In this document: positions 14,237 through 25,900 of the stretch, in pieces | Numbering within the stretch: the stretch's first letter is position 1 | How the letters are laid out: each line of letters opens with the position of its first letter | Assembly: GCF_000003855.2 (NCBI RefSeq) | Contig: NW_003101681.1 | Span: 3,045,893-3,109,892, forward strand | Direction of reading: 5' to 3' | DNA: 64,000 nt | From: Blastomyces gilchristii SLH14081 | Taxonomy: Eukaryota; Ascomycota; Eurotiomycetes; Onygenales; Ajellomycetaceae | Program-made: the position numbers and the translations under genes | The notes under the pieces: model-generated | What the model saw: the letters and a program-made list of their open reading frames with translations, nothing else | Databases searched by the model: none | What the model was told of the DNA's origin: nothing

Positions 14237-14743
14237 TAGACTGACCGTGTGACTGTGTCTGGAACCAGGACCAGATTTTTTGATAGTTTCATTACCAATT
14301 CGACTGATCCCATTACACAGTTTTAACATTAGATAGTAGTCTCATACTGTCTCAGTGAGACTTACTGTCTACTCTTGTCACATTTTCCAAATGAGACCAT
14401 GATTTTCACTTCTTAATTTAAATTATTTTTATTGCTTTAAATGACTTTAAATCTCATTTGAGTGTTATCAAAAAGCATTACTTTTTTAAAAAATTAAAAA
14501 TAGTCTAAAAAAAAACTTAAAATGTCTAAAAATAGTAACTTTATGCCAAGAATGGAACTAAATGGGACTAAATGAGACCACTTTCTCATTTGTTTCAAGT
14601 CATGGTTTCATTTTAAGATCTGATATATAGTCACTTTACATGTTTTTTTAATAGCCAGTCCCAGCGGGATTCACGCCAAGAAATGTATGGGACCAGACCA
14701 AATGGGATCAAATGTAAAATTCATGATCCCGGCGGCCAGTCTA
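14237..14743 (+). mobile_element. hAT-like MITE copy M1
   Basis: 507 bp with terminal inverted TAGACTGACCG...CGGCCAGTCTA, flanked by perfect 8-bp duplications GTCACAGA (14229-14236, 14744-14751). No coding capacity. An 8-bp duplication points to hAT transposase mobilisation; no autonomous partner is in the window. It has moderate C-to-T/G-to-A changes compared with M5. Confidence 0.92.
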
Positions 14744-14784
14744 GTCACAGAGATGTCTTTGAGAAGATTGACAGTGTATATTAC

Positions 14785-15036
14785 TTATATCTCATAAGTA
14801 TTAAACTGGCTTAAATTAAGACAGAATTTCTGTTCAAGAATACAGATAAAGCTGTGAAATTCAGACAATGTGGTTTTCTTATAATTCAGAGAATCTTCAA
14901 TCTTAATCTCTTTATTTTCATGATAGATGTAGGTGTGTAGGGGCCGCGGCAGCGGCAGAGCGGTTGAAGAGCTCATGTCAAAATGTGCAGCAGGTTCAGA
15001 AAAATCAGACTTCTGCTGAGATAGAGATGTACACAC
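14785..15036 (-). pseudogene. F gag N-terminal remnant
   Basis: An 83-codon open stretch starting MCTSLSQQKSDFSEP and running into IEDSLNYKKTTLSEFHSF, on the same strand as F pol and just inside its 5' LTR, as expected for gag. The reading continues, broken, past MITE M1. A short CpG-rich patch (about 14939-14970) coding for Pro/Leu/Arg is unmutated, unlike its surroundings. No gag domain is firmly recognised. Confidence 0.55.
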
Positions 15037-15168
15037 TCTAGAAGATGATGTGAAGTGTCTCTCAGAGAGTGAGATCAGATCAGTCTCAGCACAGATTTAT
15101 AAGATTATATCAGTCTGTTAATAGAGCTTGACTGATTTAAACTTATAATCAGATTAAGTGATTTGAAT

Positions 15169-15717
15169 TGTAATATGATAAAACTGAAGCAGTGACTAGT
15201 CAGTGATATTATATAGAGATAGTTGTTTAAGAAGCTGTATAAATGAGCTTGACTATCTTGCTTGAATAGTGAGCTCATAGGCTACAGAGTTATCACAAGA
15301 ATATCACAGATATAGTACTTAGTATACTAAGAAAATTGTATGAGAAATGCAGTAACTCTTATATATATTTCAGTAGAAGAAAAATGAATCACTGACTTCT
15401 TTGATGAGAAGTCAGCATCTAGCTATTATATATAGACAATGAGCAGATACTCTTCTCTCATTTCATAAGTGAGAATAGCTGGAGTGATATCTCAGCAGCG
15501 CCTTGCTGTCATGAAAGAGTAATCTGCTGACCTTGTATAGAAGTGAGATTCTCATATTCATCAATCAGATCTTTCTATAATATATTCAAATGATGTCATA
15601 GAGTGGTTGGAAACCGGTTTGAACAGTCTGCGGGATGAATGGAATCATCTGCAAGGAAGCGATGAGCTGTGTGGAACTGCAACAGGGCCTTGACTCGGCC
15701 AGAGCTGTGACCCTCTG
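15169..15717 (-). repeat. Right LTR of F, truncated
   Basis: Matches 6985 onward for about 550 bp, then stops where MITE M2 begins. The first ~300 bp are mutated like the rest of F, but from about 15480 the sequence keeps many CG, CC and GG dinucleotides that are lost in the left LTR. Confidence 0.85.
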
Positions 15718-16258
15718 TAGACTGGCCGCCGGGACCATGAATTTCATGTTTGGTCTCATTTGGTCTGGTCCCATACATTTCTTGGGCGGAGAAATCCCGG
15801 GACTTATCTTCAAAAAGAAGGTAAAGTGACTGTATATCAGTTCTTAAAATGAAATCANNNNNNNNNNNNNNNNNNNNNNNNNNNNNNNNNNNNNNNNNNN
15901 NNNNNNNNNNNNNNNNNNNNNNNNNNNNNNNNNNNNNNNNNNNNNNNNNNNNNNNNNNNNNNNNNNNNNNNNNNNNNNNNNNNNNNNNNNNNNNNNNNNN
16001 NNNNNNATTTTTTAAAAGTAACACTTTTTGATAACACTCAAATGAGATTTAAAGTCATTTAAAGCAATAAAAATAATTTAAATTGAGAAGTGAAAATCAT
16101 GATCTCATTTGGAAAATGTGACAAGAGTAGTAAGTCTCACTGGGACAGTATGGAACTACTATCTAATGTTAAAACTGTGTAATGAGATCAGTCGAATTGG
16201 TAATGGGACTATCAAAAAATCTGGTCCTGGTCTCAGACACGGTCACACGGTCAGTCTA
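15718..16258 (-). mobile_element. hAT-like MITE copy M2, spanning an assembly gap
   Basis: Both MITE termini are present (TAGACTGGCC at 15718, GGTCAGTCTA ending 16258), in the same orientation as M5, but the middle is unknown. The 8-bp flanks differ (ACCCTCTG and GACACTCA), unlike M1, M3 and M5. The left flank is F LTR and the right flank is B1 integrase, so the two ends may come from different MITE copies joined across the gap. Confidence 0.75.
15858..16006. other. Assembly gap (149 N)
   Basis: A run of N inside a repeat that is present at least five times in the window. By comparison with M5, about 110 bp of MITE sequence should lie here if the join is genuine. Translations running through the N run are meaningless. 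Confidence 0.99.
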
Positions 16259-17440
16259 GACACTCATAAGAAAATACTTCTGACTGAAGATATAAGAACA
16301 TGTGAAGAAGATAGTGAATTCTTATACTATTTATCAGAATTTGTGAATAGTGCAGTTCAGATTATATGAAGAACTTACTTCACTACTCATTCTATAGAAA
16401 CCTTAAGAACAGCTAGAAATGAACATTCTTATAAGTCTCTCTGAAAGTAAGAACATATATGATGCCTGTTTTAACAGTGTGCTGATAATAGTAGATCACT
16501 TTATCAAGATGACATACTTTATACTCATCTGCAAGAACTTAAAGTGAAAGAATTTGATTTATATCTTTATCTATGATGTGATTCAGTTGCATGAGTTATC
16601 TGTGAACATTGTCTTACATAAAGAATTAATCTTTATAAGAAAGTTCTGATCTGATCTGATAATTATACTGAAGATGTTATAAGATCTAAGCACAGCTTTT
16701 CATCAACAGACAGATGATCAGATAGAGTGCCTGATGAGTATATTGAAACAGTATCTGTGATACTTTGTTAATTACAATCAGAATGACTGAGTGTATTAAT
16801 TATCACTCACAGAGTGTGTATACAATAACTCAAAGTATGTCAGCACAGATAAAACTCTCTTTGAGATGCTCACTGAGACTTATCTGCAGATAATCTTGAT
16901 GAATCTGCAAGAGTACACTATAGAGTGTGATGATATCTGTGAATGAGCTGAGAGAACTCAGAATATCTGAGAGAAAGTCTGTGAATTCTTGAGAAAGACT
17001 TAAGAGTATCAGAAGAGATACTATGACTCTAAGTATATTATAAAGAGTTTCAAAGAAGATAATAGAGTCTGACTGAGTCTAGAAAACATCATTATATGAA
17101 GATCTAGTAAGAAGCTGAATCTCTTACAGACAGAGTCTTACAAAATTATAAAGAAAATTTGCTCACAGTTTTATAGATTGAAACTGTTATCTAAGTTGCA
17201 GATATACAATGTTTTTCATATCTCTTTATTCTGTGATTATAAGAAATTCTTAGAAGAGAATTCTGTGACTCATCACTCTCTTGATAAAATATTAGAGAGT
17301 GAAAGAGAATATCAGATCAAAGAAATTACTTACTCAGAGAAGTGAGATTATAATCTCTAATAAGATGAATAAGTTTACTTGAGAATTTTCTGAGCAGATA
17401 AGATATCTGCAGAAGCTGAGACATAACTTTCATACTATAA
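16259..17440 (+). pseudogene. B1 pol remnant, 3' part (integrase core and chromodomain)
   Basis: The forward-strand reading shows integrase blocks IIVDHFIKMTYFI (about 16480-16520) and DLSTAFHQQTDDQIE (about 16685-16730, the gypsy FHPQTDGQTE region). A basic linker follows, then a chromodomain start HHSLDKILESEREYQIKEI (about 17265-17330). Compared with B2, B1 lacks about 30 bp in the middle of the chromodomain (near 17360). Many stops. It is the continuation of the remnant that ends at 6984. Confidence 0.8.
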
Positions 17441-19280
17441 ATTCTAATAAGTCAGAATAATGCAGTCTTCACTAAGAATCTGATTATAATAAAGATATTA
17501 ATACTATCATTTGTGAATTCTAGTCTATAAGATGATGAGTTTCTACTGAGATGAACAGTTCACAGTGTATGAAAAGAGAAGAAGAAATCATGTTCTTATT
17601 AAAAAGCTAAAAGATAAAGGAAATAAACAGAACTGTGAACATAATTTAGAGACTAACAAAGAAAAAATAAAGAAAACTCATACTTATATTCTCAATATCT
17701 GTGATACTCAATCTCTTCATGACTATCAATTTCTCTCTTCAAAGAAGCAGAGAGTATCATACTCATAATACAGATAATTGTTATATTTGACATAAAGATT
17801 ATCAGAAATGTACAGACTTCAGAGAAGCTGAACATCAGAGTATATACAGTTATAGCAAAGTCTTAAGAACTGATTATCTGTATATGTGATCAGATATCTC
17901 TCACAAAACTGTATTCACTTTCTCAGTTATACTGAAGTATTCAGCCTGGAAACAATTGAGATACAGAGAGAGAGCTCATCTATTCAGATCAACTCTTATC
18001 ACAAATTCATAATATTTACATTGCCTTAATTACCTGGATTTTGCAGGTACTCAGAAACTCATCTCTCATTGATAATGAGATTGCAGAAATACACTGCAGT
18101 GTGAGAACTATTGATAGAGAACCTAGGCATATTTACATATATCTGATCAGAGATTATACAGGCAGAGAGAGGATGATCATAGGCTCACAAGACCGCAGAG
18201 GGTACTGACAGCATCAGAAGCTTCACAGAAACTGTTAGCTAGAATCTGTAAGAAATCACTTACAGAGAGACTTACAGCAAAGAGCAGAACTGCACTGCTT
18301 GAAATCAGAGACTGATCTGAGAGAGACACAGGGTTGGCCGCTGACCTGAAGATCAGGTGCAGTGACAGAGCTGAGAAAGATGCCTCTATCTTATCAGCTG
18401 ATAAAAAGCAATCAGAGGAGTTACAGAGACACTTATAAGAAGCTCAGTGCCAGTCAGACATTGTTCATAAAGATATTGAAATTAAAAAAAATTTTATTCT
18501 TAAGAAGTGCTTGAATCAATATACAGATATTATTACAAACACTCTCTCTTTATTATCTGAGTGAAAACACTTCATGAATATATAAGAATACTCACAGTTT
18601 ATGAAAATAAGAGCTGTTATAGAAAAAGAAAAAAGAAGATGAGATTCTATAGATAGAGAAGAGATATTTATACTACTTTAGAGAGATTTATTTATACTAT
18701 AAGTAATCTCACAGAACAGTCAGATCACTCTAATAAATCAAGAGTGATTATGAATTACAGATCTGAATCTTTCTATATAACTACAAAGAGTGATTACAGA
18801 CTGTAAATATCTTGATTCTATAATTCTACAGAGTTTATACAAGAATGAAAAATTCCTCACAATTCTACAGTGTCAAAGAATGATAATTTATGAGAATAAG
18901 TGAAAGATTAACTTGTGAATACTTCTCTTTGATGAAGATGATGTCACAGAGAGTGATTTATCTGTGAGATGAATCTGTGTGATAATCACACAAGAATCTT
19001 ATGAAAATGATTGAGAGTTAGTCAGAATTCTTCTATATGAAAGATATAAGATAAATCAGTGTGATAGTCAGAGAAGAATCTGCAGATTATAAAGAATCTC
19101 ATAAAACAAGAAACTGAGTGATAGACTCTTTTCTCTTCACAGTAACAAGGGATTTTTCCTCAATAAGATTTTTTTATAGATATGAAGAGTTTTTAGTAAG
19201 TATTACTGCAGTGCTGAGCTGATTCTAAAAAGTCACTCAGTGAAAGGCTTCATGAACAAAGTCTTAGAGAGGAGAGAGTA
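17441..19280 (+). other. B1 conserved 3' region between chromodomain and 3' LTR
   Basis: About 1.8 kb that aligns along its length with B2 29000-30853. A Lys/Arg-rich open stretch lies at 17565-17768. In another frame a Cys-containing segment, NCYI-x-HKDYQKCTDF, is shared by both copies (about 17775-17815 here). It could be an extra ORF after pol or an unusually long 3' untranslated region; decay prevents a decision. Confidence 0.5.
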
Positions 19281-19538
19281 TGTAAGAAATCTCACTTCTT
19301 GTAAATTCTTTATTTCTATTTCTATCTCTTATATAATCAATATTATTAGTGGCTCTTGACTACACACAACTATATAAACTGGAGTTCATAAATACTATTT
19401 ATAACTCAGCTTGAATGCTATTATACATTTAATCTCTATATTTTATCTTTCTATTATGAATACTTCTAGTAGTTAACAGTACATATCACATCAAGCTGCA
19501 AACACCCGAATAATCGCCTGCGAGCACTTATTCTTACA
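19281..19538 (+). repeat. 3' LTR of B1
   Basis: 258 bp, TGTAAGAAATCTCAC to TTCTTACA, followed by the ATTTC target duplication. Its right end keeps CACCCGAATAATCGCC, less mutated than the 5' LTR. Confidence 0.9.
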
Positions 19539-19570
19539 ATTTCATAGATATCATACATCTGATAAATGAT

Positions 19571-22500
19571 ATGTCTACTGATAACATGAAAGAACTCTCA
19601 AACATGAATATAGACACAGTATCACATTAACTTTAAGCAATGTTGAAATTACAATAATAATAGATAGCTGATATGCATGCAACTTAACAACATTAATATG
19701 AAGATATTTAATGATTATCTTAATAAGGAATCTCTGCACAGACAATTTCAACACTGACAGAATTAAATATGAATACAATACAAGCACTGAAGCAATGCTT
19801 AGATACTTGTGCATATTTCAATACTTCTGATCTCACTTTCTACTTATTAAAAAGATTGAAAATGTTTATAAAACTAAGTGTAGATGAAGATGTCCTTAAT
19901 TCATTAACTAATCAAGATTAATATATCAATAATTAATTGAAAGTAGACTGACCGTGTGACTGTGTCTGGAACCAGAATCAGATTTTTTGATAGTTTCATT
20001 ATCAATTCAACTGATCTCATTACACAGCTTTAACATTAAATAGTAGTCTCATACTGTCTCAGTGAGACTTACTGTCTACTCTTATCACGTTTGTCAAATG
20101 AGATCATGATTTCTACTGCTCAATTTAAATTATTTTTATTGCTTTAAATGACTTTGAATCTCATTTGAGTGTTATCAAAAAGCATTACTTTTTAAAAAAT
20201 TAAAAATAGTCTAAAGAAAACCTTAAAATGTCTAAAAATAGTAACTTTATGCTAAGAATGAGACTAAATGAGATTAAATGAGATCACTTTCTCATTTTTT
20301 TCAAGTCATGGTTTCATTTTAAGATCTGATATATAGTCACTTTGCATGTTTTTTTAATGACTACTCCCAGCGGGATTCATGCCAAGAAATGTATGAGACC
20401 AGATCAAATGAGATCAAATGTGAAATTCATGATCCCGGTGGCCAGTCTAATTGAAAGATCACATAAGACAGCAGTTTCATTCATGAATAAAGACATGTGA
20501 ACCAGGGTTATATATATGTGATAATATTATAAGACATCTCAATGTTCTGTTCAGAGATACTGCTATGCAACAGAAAGTATTAGATTGATTACAGAGTACT
20601 TAACAGAGAAATACTTCTCTCACTATATTCATCCCTGACTTCAACATCAAGATTCTAGAAGCAGGTGATCAATCTTGAAATAATTGAATGGAGATTAGCA
20701 TGCTTAAAAAGACAGTAACTTTTAAACTTCTATAACCTCTCATAAGTGTAGATGAAGACCTGACATATAAAGGCTTCTGCATACAACTTCAGACATTGAA
20801 TGACTGTCTTATCAAGCTTAAGAGTATACAGAACAGTGATAGAAGATGTTATATCTCAGTCACTTATACACCTGTATTAAAGAATAACAATGCAGATGGT
20901 ATGCATTGAGTGAACTCAAATATCTATATATAAACAAGAGTTTCTGTCATTTGAACAGACTTCTGAGTCTCTGAAATTGCTTCTGAAGTAGCCACTGATC
21001 AACATTAATAAGAAGTGTGCATCAATTGTAACTGATCAGAACATATTACTTTCAACTGCTGATCAGTCTATATATCTTCTCATTTGAAAGAAAGATCAAT
21101 ATAAGCAGTGTGCATCAACCATGTTATATTAGAGAATGATTCAGAAGATAACTATGAGAATGTCTCAATGAAACAGAGAAAAGACTAGCTTCTGTTCAAA
21201 GTTATAAACAGAAGCTTGAAGAGGTCAGATGATAATAATTTAAAGAGAAAATGACAATGTATGTGATTCTTGTATCTACTGTGATGAATAATATATATAA
21301 TATGAAAGTCATGATAGATAGCAGTTTATGTTACTATGCAATGATTAAATCTTCAGTTGTAAGATGTTATAATCTTTAGTGTATCTTCTTATTAAAACCC
21401 TGACTTCTCACAGAATTTAATGACTTAAGAGACACTTGCACTTATTATATAATAAAACTAAATATAGATGTTAAAGAACATTAAGATGAAAATGTCTATA
21501 TATATAAAGTTAATAATCTTGACTATAATTTTATACTAGAACTTGTCGGACTATCTGAATAAAACATCTTATTAAACCCTTGAAACAGGAGTTTAATATT
21601 CTTTAATAATAATAGAATTCATGAAGATGATGTTCACAAGACTGAATCTGACACAGATCTCTGTCAATACTTATGAAATACTCTGAAAAAGAAGTCACTG
21701 ACAAAGTCACTCACAAAGTCACTGATAACGGAATCATGTGACAATCTACTTCATCACTCTGACTTATATTAAGAAAGTGCTAGAAAGGTTCTTCTGTATT
21801 ATAATAACAGTTTTTCATACAGAACTCTCTTAATAATATCATAAATATCTAGATATCTTCTGATAAGACAATATTATAAACTTATCTCATTTACAAGACT
21901 CAGAAGTGAATCACAGTATTAAGTTAGAAAAGAAGAATAATGACAATTCTGAATCATCATAAGACTCTTCTTATAATATATCTCAATATGAACTTTTTCT
22001 TCTTTGAAAGATACTCAATGATCTGTTGAATAAGAAATTTATACATATTTGTCACTCTTTCACTGTAGCTTCTATTCTCTTTGCAAAGAAATCAGGTGAA
22101 GAACACTGATTCTATGTAAACTATTGAGATCTGAACAGATTGACAAAGAAAGACTGTTATCTCTTATCTCTTATCAATGAAAATCTAGCATGTATCAGAT
22201 GAGCTCAATAATTTATAAAGCTAGATATTATCACTGTGTTTCATAAGATTTGTATTGCTGAAGAAGATGAATATCTTACAGCATTTCAAATCTATTCCAG
22301 TCTCTTTAAATGAGTAGTCACAGTCTCTGAACTGACTAACACTCTCAATATATTTCAGAAGTATACTAACTGAGCACTCTGAGATTTTCTTAATAAGTTT
22401 GTATCTGCTCATCTCAATAACATTCTCATCTTCATCAATGAATTCAGAAAAGAATATCAAAAATATATGCAAAGAGTATTATAATGACTATGAGAAGTAG

Positions 22501-22677
22501 AACTAGGTCTAGACATAGACAAGTGTGATTTTAAAGTTAAGAGTATAAAATATGTAGATTTTATTATAGATGCTGATAAGGAAATCTGAATGAATTCTGA
22601 GAAGATCTCTGCTATTATTAAATAAAAGATCTCATACAGTGTGAAAGATGTATAAAGCTCTATTAAATTTGCTAACT
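19571..22677 (+). pseudogene. A1 gag, protease and N-terminal RT remnant
   Basis: The likely gag start MSTDNMKELSN matches A3 (54121). MITE M3 interrupts it at 19944-20449. A CCHC zinc knuckle (C-x2-C-x4-H-x4-C, VCINCN-x-SEHITFNC) lies near 21010-21055. The protease region starts about 21250. RT starts about 22080 (FAKKSGEEH, FYVNY), and the catalytic block reads HLNNILIF at about 22405-22430 where YLDDILIF is expected. The frame is full of stops. It ends at the B2 insertion and resumes at 31112. Confidence 0.8.
19944..20449 (+). mobile_element. hAT-like MITE copy M3
   Basis: 506 bp, TAGACTGACCG...GGTGGCCAGTCTA, flanked by perfect 8-bp duplications ATTGAAAG (19936-19943, 20450-20457). It is inserted in A1 gag and more mutated than M1 and M5. 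Comparison with M5 gives the mutation spectrum described in the findings. Confidence 0.92.
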
Positions 22678-22935
22678 TGTAAGAAATGCCGCTTCTCGCG
22701 GATTCTTTACCTCTATTTCTATTTCTTATATAATTAATAGAGTTAGTGGCTCTTGGCTACACATAACTATATAGACTGAAGTTTGTAATTACTATTTATA
22801 ACTCAGCTTGAACACTATTATACATTTAATCTCTATATTTTATTCTTCTATTACAAATACTTCTAGTAGTTAACAGTATATATCATGTCAAACTGCAAAC
22901 ATCTGAATAATACTCTGTGAGTACTTATTATTATC
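22678..22935 (+). repeat. 5' LTR of B2
   Basis: 258 bp. Its 3' terminus has decayed to TTATTATC, where other copies have TTCTTACA. Confidence 0.88.
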
Positions 22936-25900
22936 TTTCAAGCTCTGTCAGTCAGTAATCACCTGTTATGACTGAAAGAACTGGAAACTTGTATACTTCA
23001 ATCTCTGTAAACTCTACTGCAGACACTTAGAAGTAGTTATCTGAATCATTAATAATCTTTATGAAAGAAGTCTCAGAGAACTTATCAATTACTTATAAGA
23101 TATCATTCTCTGTATTTATAACTGAGAAATTCTCCGAACTCATGAATAAATTAATCTCAGTGAAGAATATTCTTGAGCATCTTCTACAGAAATAAGCTAT
23201 TGTTCTATAAGAAATGCTTACTGTCTGTAAACACTCTTAAACTGAGTCTCTAGACATAATCTTCAGAGATATCTATGAACTGAAAAGAAACTTTCTTAAG
23301 CTATAATTATTTAAAATTATCTACTGAATCACAATCTATAAAAGCTTTTACAAGTTTGTATTTGAAATTGACTTATAATCCTGACTGTGTGATATAAAAG
23401 ATGAAGAAGCAGTTATCTATACAATAATAGATCTCTACTACACTGAAGTCAAGAACTGACTGAATTATCTAGAGAATAATTATAAGAGATTTCACTGATC
23501 TGTTCTTAAAATCTTTCTAGAGAATAAGTTAAGAAACTCTATAAGTCAGACGGAGTATATCTGAACTGTGATTATTAATATTAGAAAAAGAGATGAGAAA
23601 TCTGATAAAGACTACTCACAGTACTTTATAAAATTATAATATAAATTAAGATCTGTAAAAACAGAGATCTAAAATAAGATCTGAATGATAATATTTATAA
23701 AGAGACTGAATAAAGATATACAGAATAAGCTTATTAAGTAAGACTCTAAGTTCTTAATTCTGAAGAAACTGATAACTCTTATTCATCACTTACAGATCAC
23801 TGTGAGAGTCACAGATCTACAGAGAGTAGATCACTGACTCACTCTATAAGAGTTAGAATAACAGAAAACAGATTTATCAGAGAAAGATAATAAGATATAG
23901 AGAGATTTATATCAGACTACTGAGTAGAAAGAGAGAGCTTTATAAGCTTCTATGAATAGAGTATATAATAGAGAGACTAAGAAAAAGAGTTTCTACTTTA
24001 TTTATTTTAAATCAGAATATCTTTATACAAACTATCTTAATAAATTAAAATAGAAATTCAGAGAGTTATTAACAGAGTTGATAATAGTCTACTCAAGAGT
24101 CTTAAAGCTGATATCTGAATCTGTTAGTCTCTCAATGAAAATACATACTTATAGAGAGACTGTACTGCAGTACTGTTATCTCATTAGTATGAAAAGTATT
24201 GATAAACTCAGAATCTCAGACTACTGTAGTGTTTCTAAAGCTTGCAGAGTGAATAAGCTGAGTGATGAAAACTGAGAATCTGCTCTTATAATAAGCAGAA
24301 TGTGAGAACTCAGACCTGAGAACTGAGAAACTTATAAGAGTTATCTTTGAATTGCAAGATCTCTCTGAAACTTAGAGAAGATTTATAAAAACTGTGATTA
24401 TCATAGACATCACAGATAATATGTACTTAGAACTTATATAACTTCAAAGACACAATCTGTATATAGCTGTCTATAAGTCTGGTTTATACCTCTAATCAGT
24501 GTTAATAGACTTACTAATAAAGATAGAATCAGTTAATACTGCAGAGTTAATTAGAGAAGACAAGCTAATCAGTATAATAACTGTATAAATGTCTGAGAAC
24601 TTCATGATCATGAAACATGAGCTTTAAATATCAGAGAAATGCTGAGATCTTGCAGAGATATTCAGTTCAGCTAAGACAGCTAGGCTTTTATCTTACTGTA
24701 AGAAGAATCTAGTAATAGATTTAAGAGAAGAGTAGAAACTCTGTTGAGAATTAATCTATAAGCTCTCTCATCATGAGACAGAGATCTTACAGACTTATAT
24801 GAAGAAGAATCTGAAGAATAACTTTATTCAATTTTTATAGATCTCTCTGAGAGTCTCTGTAATATTTATAAAGAAGAAGAATGAAGATCTTAGATTATAT
24901 ATAAACTATTATAATCTGAACTTCAAGACTATAAAGACTCACTATTTTCTGTCTCTGATTGAGAATGTAATTAATTATCTTGTAAAAGCTGTTATATTCA
25001 CACAACTGAATATAATTACTATACATACACAGCTGTGAATACAGTCTGAGAATGAATGAAAAACTGTCTTCAGAAATATACTGAGATCATTTGAATATCT
25101 AGTGATATATTTTAGTTTGATTAATATCTTTACAGTATTTCAGTCTTTCATTAATAAAATACTTCATATATATTTGAATGTCTTTATAGTAATATATCTG
25201 AATAATATAATAGTATACTCTGTAAAGAAGAAAGAACATACTGAGTATATATAAACTATATTAAAGATCTTAGATAAGATAGAATTGTATATTAATCTTA
25301 TAAAGTACAACTTCAGTATCTATTGAATTAATTTTCTAGAATATGTAATCACTGTAGATAATATTTAGATAAAATGTTCACAGATTAAGACTATTTTATT
25401 ATAACTGAAGCTAACTAGTATTTATAAGATTCACATCTTTCTAAGCTTTATGAGTTTCTATAAATACTTTATCTTTGTATTTATAAGAGTCTTCTTAACT
25501 ATTATAGATATGCTGAAGAGTGAAAATAAAAAGAAGTGATTCTATGAATGAAGAATAAAAAGATTATTAAGAAGAAAGAGCTGTGAGAACTTTCTTATCT
25601 CAGAAACTTATAGAGTCTTTATAAGATTAAAACAGATATTCACAGATATAGTGATACTGTTTCACTTTAATCTTTTACTCTTAATCAGATTTAAGATAGA
25701 TATCTTTTTCTTTATAATTTCAGAAATAGTCTTATAACTATAGTTAAATGAGAATTGAATTTCAGTGATTCTTTTCTTATAGAAGATATAATCTATGAAG
25801 ATCAACTATAATATTTATAATCAGAAGCTTCTTATAATAGTGAAATTCTTCTATCACTGATATCAGTACTTTGAGAGTCTTATAATAGTGATTACTGTTA

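Larger units (their letters stand above)
6985..15717 (-). mobile_element. Ty3/gypsy element F, reverse strand, nested in B1, right LTR truncated
   Basis: A long terminal repeat starts TGTAAC(AT) at 6985 and again at 15169. The left copy appears to end at 7895, because CA there is followed by a pyrimidine tract (7896-7914), the reverse complement of a polypurine tract expected for a reverse-strand element. The right copy is cut at 15717 by MITE M2. Reverse-strand coding runs gag (from 15036), RT (about 12780-12400), RNase H and integrase (about 11100-9900). It carries a SINE (9108-9478) and MITE M1 (14237-14743). Sequence right of M2 resumes in B1 integrase, but the expected F LTR end and target duplication are missing there. 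Confidence 0.82.
3052..19538 (+). mobile_element. Ty3/gypsy chromovirus B1, nested in A1
   Basis: LTRs of 258 bp (3052-3309 and 19281-19538) with TGTAAGAA...TTCTTACA ends, flanked by a perfect 5-bp duplication ATTTC (3047-3051, 19539-19543). The element's own sequence is 3310-6984 and about 16259-19280. It is interrupted by gypsy element F and its passengers. Domain order from degraded translation: gag, protease, RT, RNase H, integrase, chromodomain, then about 1.8 kb of conserved 3' sequence. B2 is the second copy. Stops occur throughout. Confidence 0.9.

Noticed and set aside
15596..16037. Open frames running through the N gap
   Set aside because: They exist only because N codons contain no stops; flanks are LTR and MITE sequence.
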